In this document: one piece after another, positions 17,491 through 25,762 of the stretch
Position numbering within the stretch: position 1 is the first letter of the stretch
Layout of the letters: each line of letters begins with the position of its first letter
Assembly (NCBI GenBank): GCA_002332905.1
Contig: DDAM01000058.1
Location: 1-43,259, forward strand
Direction: 5' to 3'
DNA from: Firmicutes bacterium UBA2058
GTDB taxonomy: Bacteria > Bacillota > Clostridia > Tissierellales > Sedimentibacteraceae
Length of the DNA stretch: 43,259 nt
Translations under genes and position numbers: made by a program
Notes under the pieces: generated by a model
Database searches by the model: none
What the model saw: only the letters and a program-made list of their open reading frames with translations
What the model was told of the DNA's origin: nothing

Positions 17491-17569
17491 CTCTCTTTAC
17501 ATAAACATCATACCTTAGGCTTTGACCACTATTGACGTTAATAAATTATTAATAATTAATAATTAGTTA

Positions 17570-18709
17570 TTATTGAACTGTTGTTACAGTTACTTTATTT
17601 AAGTTAAGTCCGCTGGTCAATTCGTCAGCTGTAGCATAACCATTTTCAGCACTAACTTCTATAGTTCTAATTGGAGTTACAGAGCCATCAACTAATTGAG
17701 CAAATACTACGTCATAATCAGCTTTTGTAAAACTCTTGAAACGGTCAAAAGCATTTCCTTTTGCATCACCTATAACAATTGTTGGAAGTCCAACACCTTC
17801 ATTAGCAGCATTGAAATATGTTTTATTTCCACCAAAAGTATCCCATGTATTAGTTTTGTAGATAGCTTCTAAAACTTGAACAACTGAAGAACCTAATCCT
17901 TTAGTTGCAGAAGTTACAACAGTTGCACTATCATATCTTTGGTCAACGTCAACACCGATTACAAATTTTTTAGCTTCGTCAGCAGCCGACATAACTGATT
18001 TACCAACAGAACCACCGCAAGCAAATATTACTTCAGTGCCACCTTCAAACATTGTTTTAGCTGTAGCTTTATTTGTATCATTTTCTTCAAAGTTTCCAGT
18101 GTAGTGATATTTTACATCAACATTTACACCTAACTCATTAGCAGCTGCTTCAGCTCCTTGTAAATAACCATAACCGAATGCTTGAACAGCTGGTACAGCC
18201 ATACCACCCATGAAACCTAATTTTGTGTATCCATCCTTAACTGCAGCGTATCCTGCTAAGTAACCTGATTGTTCTTCAGCATACATAACACTTGCAACGT
18301 TAGATTTTGTTTCAAATGTAGCATAATCAGCTGTATGAGGTTCACCATCTAAAAGTATAAATTTTACATCTGGATATTTAGTCTGTGCTTGATAAACTGC
18401 AACTTCAAATAAATATCCTGGTGTAACTACAACTTTTGCTCCACCTTTTACTGCTAAATCAATTGACGCTAAGTAACCATCATTTGATGCTTCTTCTGGT
18501 TTATAATATTTGTGTGATATATTATTTGCTTTAGCAAATTCTACAACACCTTCCCAAGCTCCTTGGTTAAATGACTTATCATCGATATTTCCTTTATCTG
18601 TGATAAGTGCAATTTCGTAAGCCTTTCCACAAGCAGTAAAGAATAAACTACATCCTACAAGCATTGAAAATACTAATGCTATTGATACTACTTTTTTCAA
18701 TTGTTTCAT
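17570..18709 (-). CDS. BMP-family nucleoside-binding lipoprotein
   Basis: A 379-residue lipoprotein. The signal has basic MKQLKKVV, a hydrophobic segment, and two possible lipobox sites (LVGC, then FTAC). The mature protein begins with the BMP pattern YEIALITDKGNIDDKSFNQGAWEG and contains VIFACGGSVGKSV and VIGVDVDQRYDS, typical of purine-nucleoside receptors such as PnrA/BmpA. It should catch nucleosides outside the cell and hand them to the importer encoded downstream. The start at 18709 is preceded by GGGAGG with 9-nt spacing. It has the best promoter in the run and is first in the operon. Confidence 0.92.
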   Translation of the reverse strand: MKQLKKVVSIALVFSMLVGCSLFFTACGKAYEIALITDKGNIDDKSFNQGAWEGVVEFAKANNISHKYYKPEEASNDGYLASIDLAVKGGAKVVVTPGYLFEVAVYQAQTKYPDVKFILLDGEPHTADYATFETKSNVASVMYAEEQSGYLAGYAAVKDGYTKLGFMGGMAVPAVQAFGYGYLQGAEAAANELGVNVDVKYHYTGNFEENDTNKATAKTMFEGGTEVIFACGGSVGKSVMSAADEAKKFVIGVDVDQRYDSATVVTSATKGLGSSVVQVLEAIYKTNTWDTFGGNKTYFNAANEGVGLPTIVIGDAKGNAFDRFKSFTKADYDVVFAQLVDGSVTPIRTIEVSAENGYATADELTSGLNLNKVTVTTVQ

Positions 18710-18729
18710 TATCAAATTCCTCCCATTTT

Positions 18730-18747
18730 ATGGTATTAAAATACCAT
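18730..18747 (-). promoter_or_regulatory. Inverted repeat between promoter and ribosome site of the BMP gene
   Basis: ATGGTAT and ATACCAT (7-bp arms, 4-nt centre) lie after the -10 box and just before GGGAGG. It could be a repressor operator or an mRNA hairpin that limits ribosome access. Confidence 0.5.
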
Positions 18748-18757
18748 TTATAGACTA

Positions 18758-18786
18758 ATTTTAATATAATAACCACTCTTTGTCAA
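18758..18786 (-). promoter_or_regulatory. Sigma-A-type promoter of the nucleoside-uptake operon
   Basis: On the minus strand a perfect TTGACA (18786-18781) and TAAAAT (18763-18758) are 17 nt apart, upstream of the BMP lipoprotein gene. Confidence 0.8.
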
Positions 18787-18844
18787 TTAATTTGATTTTT
18801 TAAAAAAATAAACAAAAATGATGATTACTAGCTAATTTATAGGA

Positions 18845-19531
18845 TTAATATGTCGAATCGTTACTTATTGACTTATTTTGCTCGTTAGATTTAACTATTT
18901 TAACTATTCTACTAGTTCCAAGTCTAGAACATCCTAATTCTATATAATCAATAGCATCATCTAAACTACTTATTCCACCAGCAGCTTTCATCTTTATGTT
19001 TGGTGCGATATGTTCACTAAATAACTTAATATCTTCTTTAGTTGCACCAGATTTTGAAAAGCCTGTTGAAGTTTTTATATAATCAGCTTTTGACTCACTA
19101 ACTATTTGGCACATTTTAATCTTTTCTTCTTTAGTTAATAGACATGTTTCAATTATTACTTTTAATATTTTGTCTCCACATGCAGTCTTAATAAGCTTTA
19201 TTTCATTTAGTATATCGTCATACCTTTTATCTTTTAAGTCACCTATATTTATAACCATGTCTATTTCATCTGCGCCGGAAGCTATTGCATCTTTTGTTTC
19301 AAATATTTTCACCGAGGTTGTGCTATAGCCATTTGGAAAACCAATTACAGTACATATTTGTAGCTTATCATCTACATACTCTTTTGCTCTTTTTACAAAG
19401 CTTGGTGGAATACATGCTGAAGCGCAATTATATTTTATTCCATCATCTAAAATTTCTTTGATTTCTTCCCATGTAGAAGTTTGCAAAAGAAGCGTGTGAT
19501 CAACACAAGACAATATTTTTCCTATTTCCAT
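18845..19531 (-). CDS. deoC: Deoxyribose-phosphate aldolase
   Basis: A 228-residue class I aldolase that splits 2-deoxyribose 5-phosphate into acetaldehyde and glyceraldehyde 3-phosphate, the last step of deoxynucleoside breakdown. The Schiff-base lysine is Lys153 in ADYIKTSTGFSKSGAT. DHTLL at 11-15, IGFPNG and DEIDMVINIG also match. The ATG at 19531 has TAAGGTGG upstream. It precedes the nucleoside importer on the same strand, so imported deoxynucleosides could be degraded here or recovered by tdk. The long gap and separate promoter show it is not in the same transcript start. Confidence 0.93.
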   Translation of the reverse strand: MEIGKILSCVDHTLLLQTSTWEEIKEILDDGIKYNCASACIPPSFVKRAKEYVDDKLQICTVIGFPNGYSTTSVKIFETKDAIASGADEIDMVINIGDLKDKRYDDILNEIKLIKTACGDKILKVIIETCLLTKEEKIKMCQIVSESKADYIKTSTGFSKSGATKEDIKLFSEHIAPNIKMKAAGGISSLDDAIDYIELGCSRLGTSRIVKIVKSNEQNKSISNDSTY

Positions 19532-19578
19532 AATATACCACCTTATATATTTATAATTTAAAGCGATTTTCTTTACAA

Positions 19579-20571
19579 TTATATCACAGCTTTTGCAGCT
19601 GCTACTGTAAGCTTAATACATTCATTGACATCAAACTTGCTAACAATTTCATTACCTGAGTGGATATTTCTTGAAGGTATTGATATAACTCCACTTGGTA
19701 CTCCACTCTTTGTTGTATGTATAGCTCCAGAGTCAGTTCCGCCAAACTCTAAAACTTCGTATTGATATTTAATATTGTTTTCTTTAGCCAATTCAGTTAA
19801 GAAATTTTTAACTTCTTCTGGAACTAGTAAAGAATTATCTCTAATTTTTATAGCAGCACCATTATCAAGCTTTACAGCCATTTTAATACCATCTAGAGAA
19901 TCTCCTGTTGCAGTAACATCAAGTGCTATACAAAGGTCCGGATTTATGGCATATCCTGCAGTTTTTGCCCCTCTACATCCAACCTCTTCTTGAACAGAGA
20001 ATACAAAGTACAAGTCATTTGTTGTATTAATATTTTGCTTTAAAGCTTCAATCAATACATAGCAGCCTATTCTATCATCTAATGCATTGCACATAACATA
20101 TCCATCATTTTCATAATAGCTTGTTTTAGATACACACATGTCTCCTATGTTTACATGCTTTTCAGCTTCTTCTTTAGAAGGTACCATTATATCTATAAAT
20201 AAATTGCTAAGCTTTAATTTTGAGTAATCTTCAACTTTCTCAACACACACAATACCTTGAGTTCCATTATTAAATATAACTCTTTGGTCTATCATTTTGT
20301 GTGGATTAATACCACCAACTGCACAGAATCTTAAGAAACCTTTTTCATCTATATCATTGATAAGTAAACCTATTTGATCCATATGAGCTGAAAATAAAAC
20401 TTTTTTTCCAGTTCCTTTTTTATGAGCTATTAAATTGCCAAGTGCATCTACAGTAATTTCATCAACATAATTTTTAACTTCATTTTTTATAAATTCACGT
20501 ACATTTTTCTCTCTGCCTGAAGGTGAGATTATATCTGAAAGTTCATTCATTAATTTACTATTAAATTGCAT
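19579..20571 (-). CDS. M42 family metallopeptidase (first of three)
   Basis: A 330-residue di-metal aminopeptidase. The expected ligand motifs are present: SAHMDQIGLL, NALDDRIGC, VQEEVGCRGAKTA with the catalytic Glu pair, ALDVT, and a final NIHSGNE. M42 enzymes form large tetrahedral complexes and trim short peptides in the cytosol. The real start is ATG 20571, just after GGAGGATAAT; the open frame reaches 20604 only because it reads through the repeated hairpin leader, giving a false MTPRSGVMEDN extension. Deblocking, glutamyl or general aminopeptidase activity cannot be told apart. Confidence 0.9.
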   Translation of the reverse strand: MQFNSKLMNELSDIISPSGREKNVREFIKNEVKNYVDEITVDALGNLIAHKKGTGKKVLFSAHMDQIGLLINDIDEKGFLRFCAVGGINPHKMIDQRVIFNNGTQGIVCVEKVEDYSKLKLSNLFIDIMVPSKEEAEKHVNIGDMCVSKTSYYENDGYVMCNALDDRIGCYVLIEALKQNINTTNDLYFVFSVQEEVGCRGAKTAGYAINPDLCIALDVTATGDSLDGIKMAVKLDNGAAIKIRDNSLLVPEEVKNFLTELAKENNIKYQYEVLEFGGTDSGAIHTTKSGVPSGVISIPSRNIHSGNEIVSKFDVNECIKLTVAAAKAVI

Positions 20572-20574
20572 ATT

Positions 20575-20605
20575 ATCCTCCATTACGCCACTTCGTGGCG
20601 TCATA
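20575..20605 (-). repeat. Repeated hairpin/SD leader element, perfect copy
   Basis: On the minus strand, ACGCCAC-GAA-GTGGCGT forms a perfect 7-bp stem with a 3-nt loop (20601-20585), followed by AATGGAGG and the ATG at 20571. It is one of the clearest copies of the element. Three more hairpins lie upstream (20614-20690). Confidence 0.8.
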
Positions 20606-20613
20606 ATAATTTT

Positions 20614-20690
20614 AGCGTAAAATAAATTTTACACTTGAAGAATCGTTTTTTGATTCTTCCATAGAGTGAAGCATATTTTTTCTTCACTCT
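20614..20690 (-). repeat. Stack of three intergenic hairpins before the hairpin/SD element
   Basis: Three adjacent inverted repeats: AGCGTAAAAT...TTTTACACT (20614-20635), GAAGAATC...GATTCTTC (20637-20659) and AGAGTGAAG...CTTCACTCT (20663-20690). With the leader hairpin at 20585 they make four in a row between two M42 genes. The outermost may act as a terminator for the upstream peptidase gene. Arms resemble the first hairpins at 12076, 38780 and 39411. Confidence 0.65.
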
Positions 20691-20712
20691 TCCTACTTAT
20701 AACTTCCTTATT

Positions 20713-21717
20713 TTATAAATTTTCTAAAACCACTTTAGCTAATTTTACTACATTCTCATAATCGTTCTTGCTAGCAACACTTACTGGAGAATGGATATAT
20801 CTGCATGGCACTGAAAATGCCACGGCTCTACAGCCAGCTTTTCTTGTATGAATAGGACCTGCATCGTTGCTACCTGCATTACTTCTTCTATACTGATACG
20901 GTATATTGTGTTTTTTAGCTAACTCTGTAACAAAGTTTACATCATCAATGTTATATATTGTACTTCCATCAATAAGTGAAATCGCTGGTCCCTTACCTAT
21001 AACTGTAACCTTGTCAGAATCTTTAACCTCTGGCATATCTGCTGATACAGTACCTTCTAGAACTATTGCAAAATCAGGTTCAACCAAGTCGGCGGCAACC
21101 TTAGAGCCTATAAGCCCAACCTCTTCCATAACAGTGAAGCATGCATAAAAGTCAACATCTAGCTTCATTGATAATAATTCAAGCATAACACTACATCCTG
21201 CTCTGTCATCTAATGCCTTAGCCTTTATAAGATTATCACCAAATTCAATATAATCACTTTTAAATGATACATAATCTCCAACGCTAACCTTTTCTTCTGT
21301 ACTTTCCTTTGAGCTACTTCCTATATCTATATATAAGCTTTTAACTGGAAGTGTAGCTCCTTTTTCTTCTGCACTCATTAAATGAATAGCTTTTGAACCA
21401 ATAACTCCAGGTACTTTATTTTCTCCAACTTCAACAAGTTTAGAATTTAAAATTCTATTATCAATACCACCAACTGTTTGGAACTTAATAAATCCACCGT
21501 CATCTATTGATGAAACCATAAGACCTACTTCATCCATATGTGCTGATAGCATTATTTTTTTCTTGTTATTATTACTTTTATTATGTGCTATAACATTGCC
21601 TAGTTTGTCAATTTTATACTCACAGCCGATTTCTTCTAACTTTTTCTTTATGTAATTTCTTACTTCAAATTCACATCCTGATACTCCGGATAATAAAGTT
21701 AAATCCTTTAAAAACAT
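20713..21717 (-). CDS. M42 family metallopeptidase (second of three)
   Basis: A 334-residue paralogue of its neighbours. Motifs: SAHMDEVGLM, KALDDRAGCSV, VMEEVGLIGSKVA, and VLEGTVSADMPE in place of the ALDVT ligand segment of the first paralogue, a variant I know from other M42 branches. The C-terminal metal segment is YIHSPVS. The gene overlaps the third peptidase gene by 10 nt, so they are translationally linked. Sequence drift from the neighbours suggests different peptide preferences. Confidence 0.9.
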   Translation of the reverse strand: MFLKDLTLLSGVSGCEFEVRNYIKKKLEEIGCEYKIDKLGNVIAHNKSNNNKKKIMLSAHMDEVGLMVSSIDDGGFIKFQTVGGIDNRILNSKLVEVGENKVPGVIGSKAIHLMSAEEKGATLPVKSLYIDIGSSSKESTEEKVSVGDYVSFKSDYIEFGDNLIKAKALDDRAGCSVMLELLSMKLDVDFYACFTVMEEVGLIGSKVAADLVEPDFAIVLEGTVSADMPEVKDSDKVTVIGKGPAISLIDGSTIYNIDDVNFVTELAKKHNIPYQYRRSNAGSNDAGPIHTRKAGCRAVAFSVPCRYIHSPVSVASKNDYENVVKLAKVVLENL

Positions 21718-22754
21718 GTTATCTCCTCCAAATCAGAATTATCAATCTCATTAATGAACCTAGCTATTAATGAACCTATGCTTTCGATATCCTTCATGCT
21801 AACAACTTCAACAGAAGTATGCATATATCTTAAAGGTACAGATATGAGTACACATGGTACTCCAGTTTGTGATACTTGTATTGCTATGGAATCTGTTCCA
21901 CTTCCAGCTGGTGCTATTTCTATCTGAACATTATAATTATATTGCTTAGCAACCTCTCTTAATTTCTGTGTAAGTCTTGGATTAAAGTTAGCTCCTATAC
22001 AAATTCCACCACCTTTACCCATTTTCATAGTATCTGAAGGTAGCTCTGGAGTGCTTCCGAATCCAACGTCTACAATGATAGCTAAATCAGGTTTTATTTG
22101 ATAGCTTGATGTTGTAGCACCTCTTAATCCAACCTCTTCTTGAGTAGTAGCTGTAAAATATACATTGCTTTTATGACTTATTTTTTGAAGTTCCCTAGAA
22201 GCTTCATACATAACTGCAACACCAGCTTTATTATCTAATGCTTTACATGTTACCATGTCGTTTTCAAGTGACATAGCTTCTCTATGTATGGTAACAACAT
22301 CACCTATTGAAACAAGTTTTTCAGCATTTTCCTTTGACATTCCTATGTCAATAAATAATTGATCAGCTTTTACTGCTTTTTTCATTTCTTCAGCAGTTGT
22401 TATATGAGGTGGTTTTACACCTATTACACCTCTTAGCTTTTCCTTACCACATACTATAACATCTTGAGCTATTAATGAAGCAGGATTTATACCGCCAACT
22501 GTAGTAAATCTTAAGAAACCATTATCAAGTATTTCAGTAACCATCAATCCTATTTCATCAATATGAGCTGCTAGCATAATTTTTCTATCACTGCTGCCGC
22601 TTGCTTTAAATATGTAACTGCCTAATTTATCTTGTTCAAAGCTATTAGTATATTCTGAAAAGTAGTTTTTTAATATTTGTCCATTAACATGCTCATAACC
22701 TGATACAAAAGGACTGTTGCATATCTCAAATAAAAAATCTTTTGTCTTTGACAT
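21708..22754 (-). CDS. M42 family metallopeptidase (third of three)
   Basis: A 348-residue M42 enzyme with AAHIDEIGLM, KALDNKAGVAVMYEA, TQEEVGLRGATTS, VDVGFGSTPEL and YMHTSVE. The metal-bridging Asp is followed by Asn instead of the Asp seen in both neighbours. It is first in the peptidase operon; the ATG at 22754 follows GGAGGTATTT. Just before that GGAGG stands the palindrome TAAAGTA-AAT-TACTTTA. M42 complexes built from several different subunits are known in archaea, so mixed oligomers are possible here, as inference. Confidence 0.9.
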   Translation of the reverse strand: MSKTKDFLFEICNSPFVSGYEHVNGQILKNYFSEYTNSFEQDKLGSYIFKASGSSDRKIMLAAHIDEIGLMVTEILDNGFLRFTTVGGINPASLIAQDVIVCGKEKLRGVIGVKPPHITTAEEMKKAVKADQLFIDIGMSKENAEKLVSIGDVVTIHREAMSLENDMVTCKALDNKAGVAVMYEASRELQKISHKSNVYFTATTQEEVGLRGATTSSYQIKPDLAIIVDVGFGSTPELPSDTMKMGKGGGICIGANFNPRLTQKLREVAKQYNYNVQIEIAPAGSGTDSIAIQVSQTGVPCVLISVPLRYMHTSVEVVSMKDIESIGSLIARFINEIDNSDLEEITCF

Positions 22755-22763
22755 AAATACCTC

Positions 22764-22780
22764 CTAAAGTAAATTACTTT
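22764..22780 (-). promoter_or_regulatory. Palindrome directly before the SD of the third M42 gene
   Basis: TAAAGTA and TACTTTA arms (7 bp) with a 3-nt centre lie immediately before GGAGG. The layout equals that of the repeated leader element, but the sequence is unrelated. Confidence 0.5.
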
Positions 22781-22791
22781 ATATAAAAAAA

Positions 22792-22865
22792 CAAAAAAAT
22801 TACCACTAAGAACACGAAGAATGTCCTTCGTGCTTTATTCTTTGTGTCCTTTGTGGAATTTTTTT
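22792..22865 (-). terminator. Nested-hairpin terminator after rpsA
   Basis: On the minus strand a run of A, then an imperfect long stem from CCACAAAGGACACAAAGAAT to ATTCTTCGTGTTCTTAGTGG, holds an inner perfect hairpin CACGAAG / CTTCGTG. It ends in TTTTTTTGTTTTTTT. The CACAAAGGACAC motif occurs twice within it in diverged form. Confidence 0.75.
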
Positions 22866-22880
22866 TGTTTAATCTTTATG

Positions 22881-24326
22881 TTATTTTAATAAATCTTCTA
22901 AGCCTTTTAATTGTTCTCCAATTGTAAACTCTTGTTCATTTTCGTCATGAGTAGAGTAAGAAACTGGACCATTGTTATTAGAAAATTCATCACTTTCTTT
23001 ATCGTCTAAAATAAATGTTAAGTCTAATTTTTTACCTTTTCTATCTATATTAGTTATTTTAGCATCTTTAACTTCACTAATCTTAACAACTTGAGCTGGT
23101 GTTCTTAATTTCTCAGCTGCTACCTTAGCTATTGGCATAAAGAATTCTACATCTTCTTTTGCTTCTACATAAACCCCTTCTAATAAAATTCTTGTAATTT
23201 TTACAGGAATAATATCATTTACATTTAAGTTTTTAGCAAATGCGTCAAAAGGATGCTCAACTAATTGTTTCATACCTAAGCTAACTTTTCTATCTTTTTT
23301 ACTGATATTTAAAATTTTAGCTGTTACTTCATCTCCAACATTTACAACATCTGTAACCTTTTCTGTTCTTAACCAAGCTAAATCTTTAATGTGTAATAAG
23401 CAATCTGTCTCTCCTATTGTTACAAACGCACCAAAGTCAGCTACTCTAGTAACTTTACCTGTAACTATATCTCCAACCTTATGTTCGTCACAGAATATTG
23501 ACCATGGACTTTTGATTGTAGCTTTATAGCTTAATGATAATTTTTTATTTTCTACATCTACACTTTTTACTTTAACTTTTATTCTATCACCAACACGTAA
23601 AATTTCTGATGGATGTTTGATTCTATTCCAAGAAATTTCGTTAATGTGTAATAAACCATCAATACCATTAATATCTACAAAAGCGCCATAGTCTTGAAGG
23701 TTTTTAACAGTTCCGTCGTAAATTTCACCTTCTTTGATAGTTGCCCAAATAGCATTTTCTTTAGCTTCTTTTTCTATCTTTTCAATCTGTCTAGCAGTTA
23801 ATACTAATTGCTTTCTACCTTTTTTGTTAACTGTATCTAATACTTGAACTTTAAGAGTTTTTCCAACATATTCTGATGGATCAACATTTCTGTTAATCGA
23901 TATTTGATTTTTTGGAACAAACCCTTTTATACCGTTTACTTTTCCAAATATTCCATATTCAGATGCTTCTATTACTTTTATTTCTACTACTGATTTATCA
24001 GCCTTTAATTTCTCTAAAGATTCCCATATCTTTGTCTCTTCAATTGATTTTCTTGTTAAAACTACATTTCCGTCTTGATCACCTAATTTAACAACATGAG
24101 CCTGTATTTCGTCGCCTTCTTTAGCAACCTTAGTTAAATCTTCTATAAAATTATAACTGTATTCATCTCTAGTTAAAATTCCATCAGATTTATAGTTTAA
24201 ATTTACAGATATGGCTTCAGGTGTAACGGCAATTACAGTTCCTTTAACTATATCACCTGTTCTTATTTTTGACACACCATAATCTTCAAATAATTCACTC
24301 ATTGTTTTATTCTGATTCTCTGACAT
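22881..24326 (-). CDS. rpsA: S1 RNA-binding domain protein (ribosomal protein S1-like)
   Basis: A 481-residue protein of about five S1 repeats. Clear repeat cores are VVEIKVIEASEYGIFGKVNG, EIYDGTVKNLQDYGAFVDIN and DIVTGKVTRVADFGAFVTIG. It binds single-stranded RNA and probably helps bring mRNA to the ribosome; low-GC Gram-positives carry shorter S1 proteins than E. coli. The ATG at 24326 follows GAGGAGGTTATACAAT, a strong site that lies inside the end of ispH; the two genes overlap by 20 nt in different frames. Many Clostridia have ispH and rpsA fused as one gene, so this looks like the separated form. Confidence 0.92.
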   Translation of the reverse strand: MSENQNKTMSELFEDYGVSKIRTGDIVKGTVIAVTPEAISVNLNYKSDGILTRDEYSYNFIEDLTKVAKEGDEIQAHVVKLGDQDGNVVLTRKSIEETKIWESLEKLKADKSVVEIKVIEASEYGIFGKVNGIKGFVPKNQISINRNVDPSEYVGKTLKVQVLDTVNKKGRKQLVLTARQIEKIEKEAKENAIWATIKEGEIYDGTVKNLQDYGAFVDINGIDGLLHINEISWNRIKHPSEILRVGDRIKVKVKSVDVENKKLSLSYKATIKSPWSIFCDEHKVGDIVTGKVTRVADFGAFVTIGETDCLLHIKDLAWLRTEKVTDVVNVGDEVTAKILNISKKDRKVSLGMKQLVEHPFDAFAKNLNVNDIIPVKITRILLEGVYVEAKEDVEFFMPIAKVAAEKLRTPAQVVKISEVKDAKITNIDRKGKKLDLTFILDDKESDEFSNNNGPVSYSTHDENEQEFTIGEQLKGLEDLLK

Positions 24327-25158
24327 ATTGTATAACCTCCTCGATAACCCAGTCAGGAGTAGATGCTCCTGCTGTTATCCCTATCTTTGTATTTTTATCT
24401 ATATATTTATAAGGTATTTCCCTATAATTTTCAATTAAAAATGTTTTTTCACATTTCTCTTTACATAGCTCATACAATTTTTTAGTATTTGAGCTGTTTT
24501 TTCCGCCTACTACAAGCATAACATCACTGTTAGCTGCAATATTAATGCATGATTCTTGTCTTTTTATTGTGGCATCACAAATTGTATTATTCACCACTAT
24601 ATTAGTATAATCATTCTCATTTAAAAATTCAACTATTTCTTTAAAAATATTATTATTAAAAGTAGTTTGACATACTAAGCAGTATTTTTTTTCTCTATCT
24701 ATTGAAAGTGTTTTTATTTCTTCAAAATTATTTATAGTATGATATTTACCATTTATCCATCCAATTATTCCGATAACCTCTGGATGTGATGAATCTCCTA
24801 TAATTATAATTTCATATTCATCACTGCTATATTTATTAACAATTCTATGAATATTCTTAACTTTTGGACAGGTTGCATCAATATATTCTATGTTATTTTC
24901 ATGCAAAGTATCAATTATTTTTTTGCTAACTCCATGTGAACGTATTAGTACTTTTGCATCTATTTTATCAATAGTGCCTACTATATCATTAATAACAATT
25001 AGACCTTTATTGGCTAAGAGTTCAACTACATCTTGATTATGAATTATTTCTCCATAGCTGTAAATCTTGCTTTCTTCATCTAATGCTTTTGTAGCGCAAT
25101 CTACTGCATTTTTTACTCCAAAGCAAAAACCCATATGCTCAGCTTTTTTTATTTTCAT
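24307..25158 (-). CDS. ispH: 4-hydroxy-3-methylbut-2-enyl diphosphate reductase
   Basis: A 283-residue iron-sulfur enzyme for the last step of the MEP isoprenoid pathway, making IPP and DMAPP from HMBPP. The three cluster cysteines are at expected places: Cys12 (GFCFGVKNAV), Cys97 (DATCPKV) and Cys194 (NTICDAT). SHGVSKK at 74-80 also fits. Its length is that of a stand-alone reductase, without the S1 extension seen in many Clostridia. The gene lies 13 nt after plsC and overlaps rpsA. Confidence 0.95.
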   Translation of the reverse strand: MKIKKAEHMGFCFGVKNAVDCATKALDEESKIYSYGEIIHNQDVVELLANKGLIVINDIVGTIDKIDAKVLIRSHGVSKKIIDTLHENNIEYIDATCPKVKNIHRIVNKYSSDEYEIIIIGDSSHPEVIGIIGWINGKYHTINNFEEIKTLSIDREKKYCLVCQTTFNNNIFKEIVEFLNENDYTNIVVNNTICDATIKRQESCINIAANSDVMLVVGGKNSSNTKKLYELCKEKCEKTFLIENYREIPYKYIDKNTKIGITAGASTPDWVIEEVIQYVRESE

Positions 25159-25171
25159 AATATCATTCCCT

Positions 25172-25762
25172 TTAATTTAATTTACTCTCTAGCGAGTATA
25201 TATCTCTTAATATTTGTTTACCTATCTCTGTATGATGCTCTGAAGTTATTTTCCCTTCTATATCTTCAAAATAATTAGTAGGCTCTCCAAATATAATTTC
25301 AACCTTACTAAATAATTTAAATTTCGATCTAATAAAAACTGGAATTATCAAAGAATTGCTCATATTAGCAATCATAGAAACACCTGATTTGGCATTTTCT
25401 TCATTATATTCCTTTACTCTAGTGCCTTCCGGGAATATACCTAAAACTTTATCCTCTTTTAAAAGTGAAATTGCATATTTTATAGCAGACAAACTTACTC
25501 CTGTTCTGTCAACTGGGAAAACACCTACACCCTTAAGTATATTTTTAAGTATTGGTACATCGAATAGTTCTTTCTTTCCCATAAAATTAATCTTCCTCTT
25601 AACAAAGCAAGCTATTAATACCGGATCAATCATTGATATGTGATTACAGCATATGATACATCTTCCATTTGTTTTATTAAAATTATCTGCATTAGTAACT
25701 TTTACTCTAAATATAATTAAAGCTATAATCTTACATATGCCTCTAAGTATAGTATATAACAT
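25172..25762 (-). CDS. plsC: 1-acyl-sn-glycerol-3-phosphate acyltransferase
   Basis: A 196-residue membrane-associated acyltransferase, converting lysophosphatidic acid to phosphatidic acid. The catalytic HX4D motif is HISMID at residues 41-46, and the acceptor-binding motif FPEGTR is at 110-115. A hydrophobic N-terminal stretch (about 5-20) probably anchors it. Its start shares one base with the stop of cmk, so the two are coupled. Gene order aroH-cmk-plsC-ispH-rpsA is a common clostridial arrangement. Confidence 0.93.
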   Translation of the reverse strand: MLYTILRGICKIIALIIFRVKVTNADNFNKTNGRCIICCNHISMIDPVLIACFVKRKINFMGKKELFDVPILKNILKGVGVFPVDRTGVSLSAIKYAISLLKEDKVLGIFPEGTRVKEYNEENAKSGVSMIANMSNSLIIPVFIRSKFKLFSKVEIIFGEPTNYFEDIEGKITSEHHTEIGKQILRDIYSLESKLN

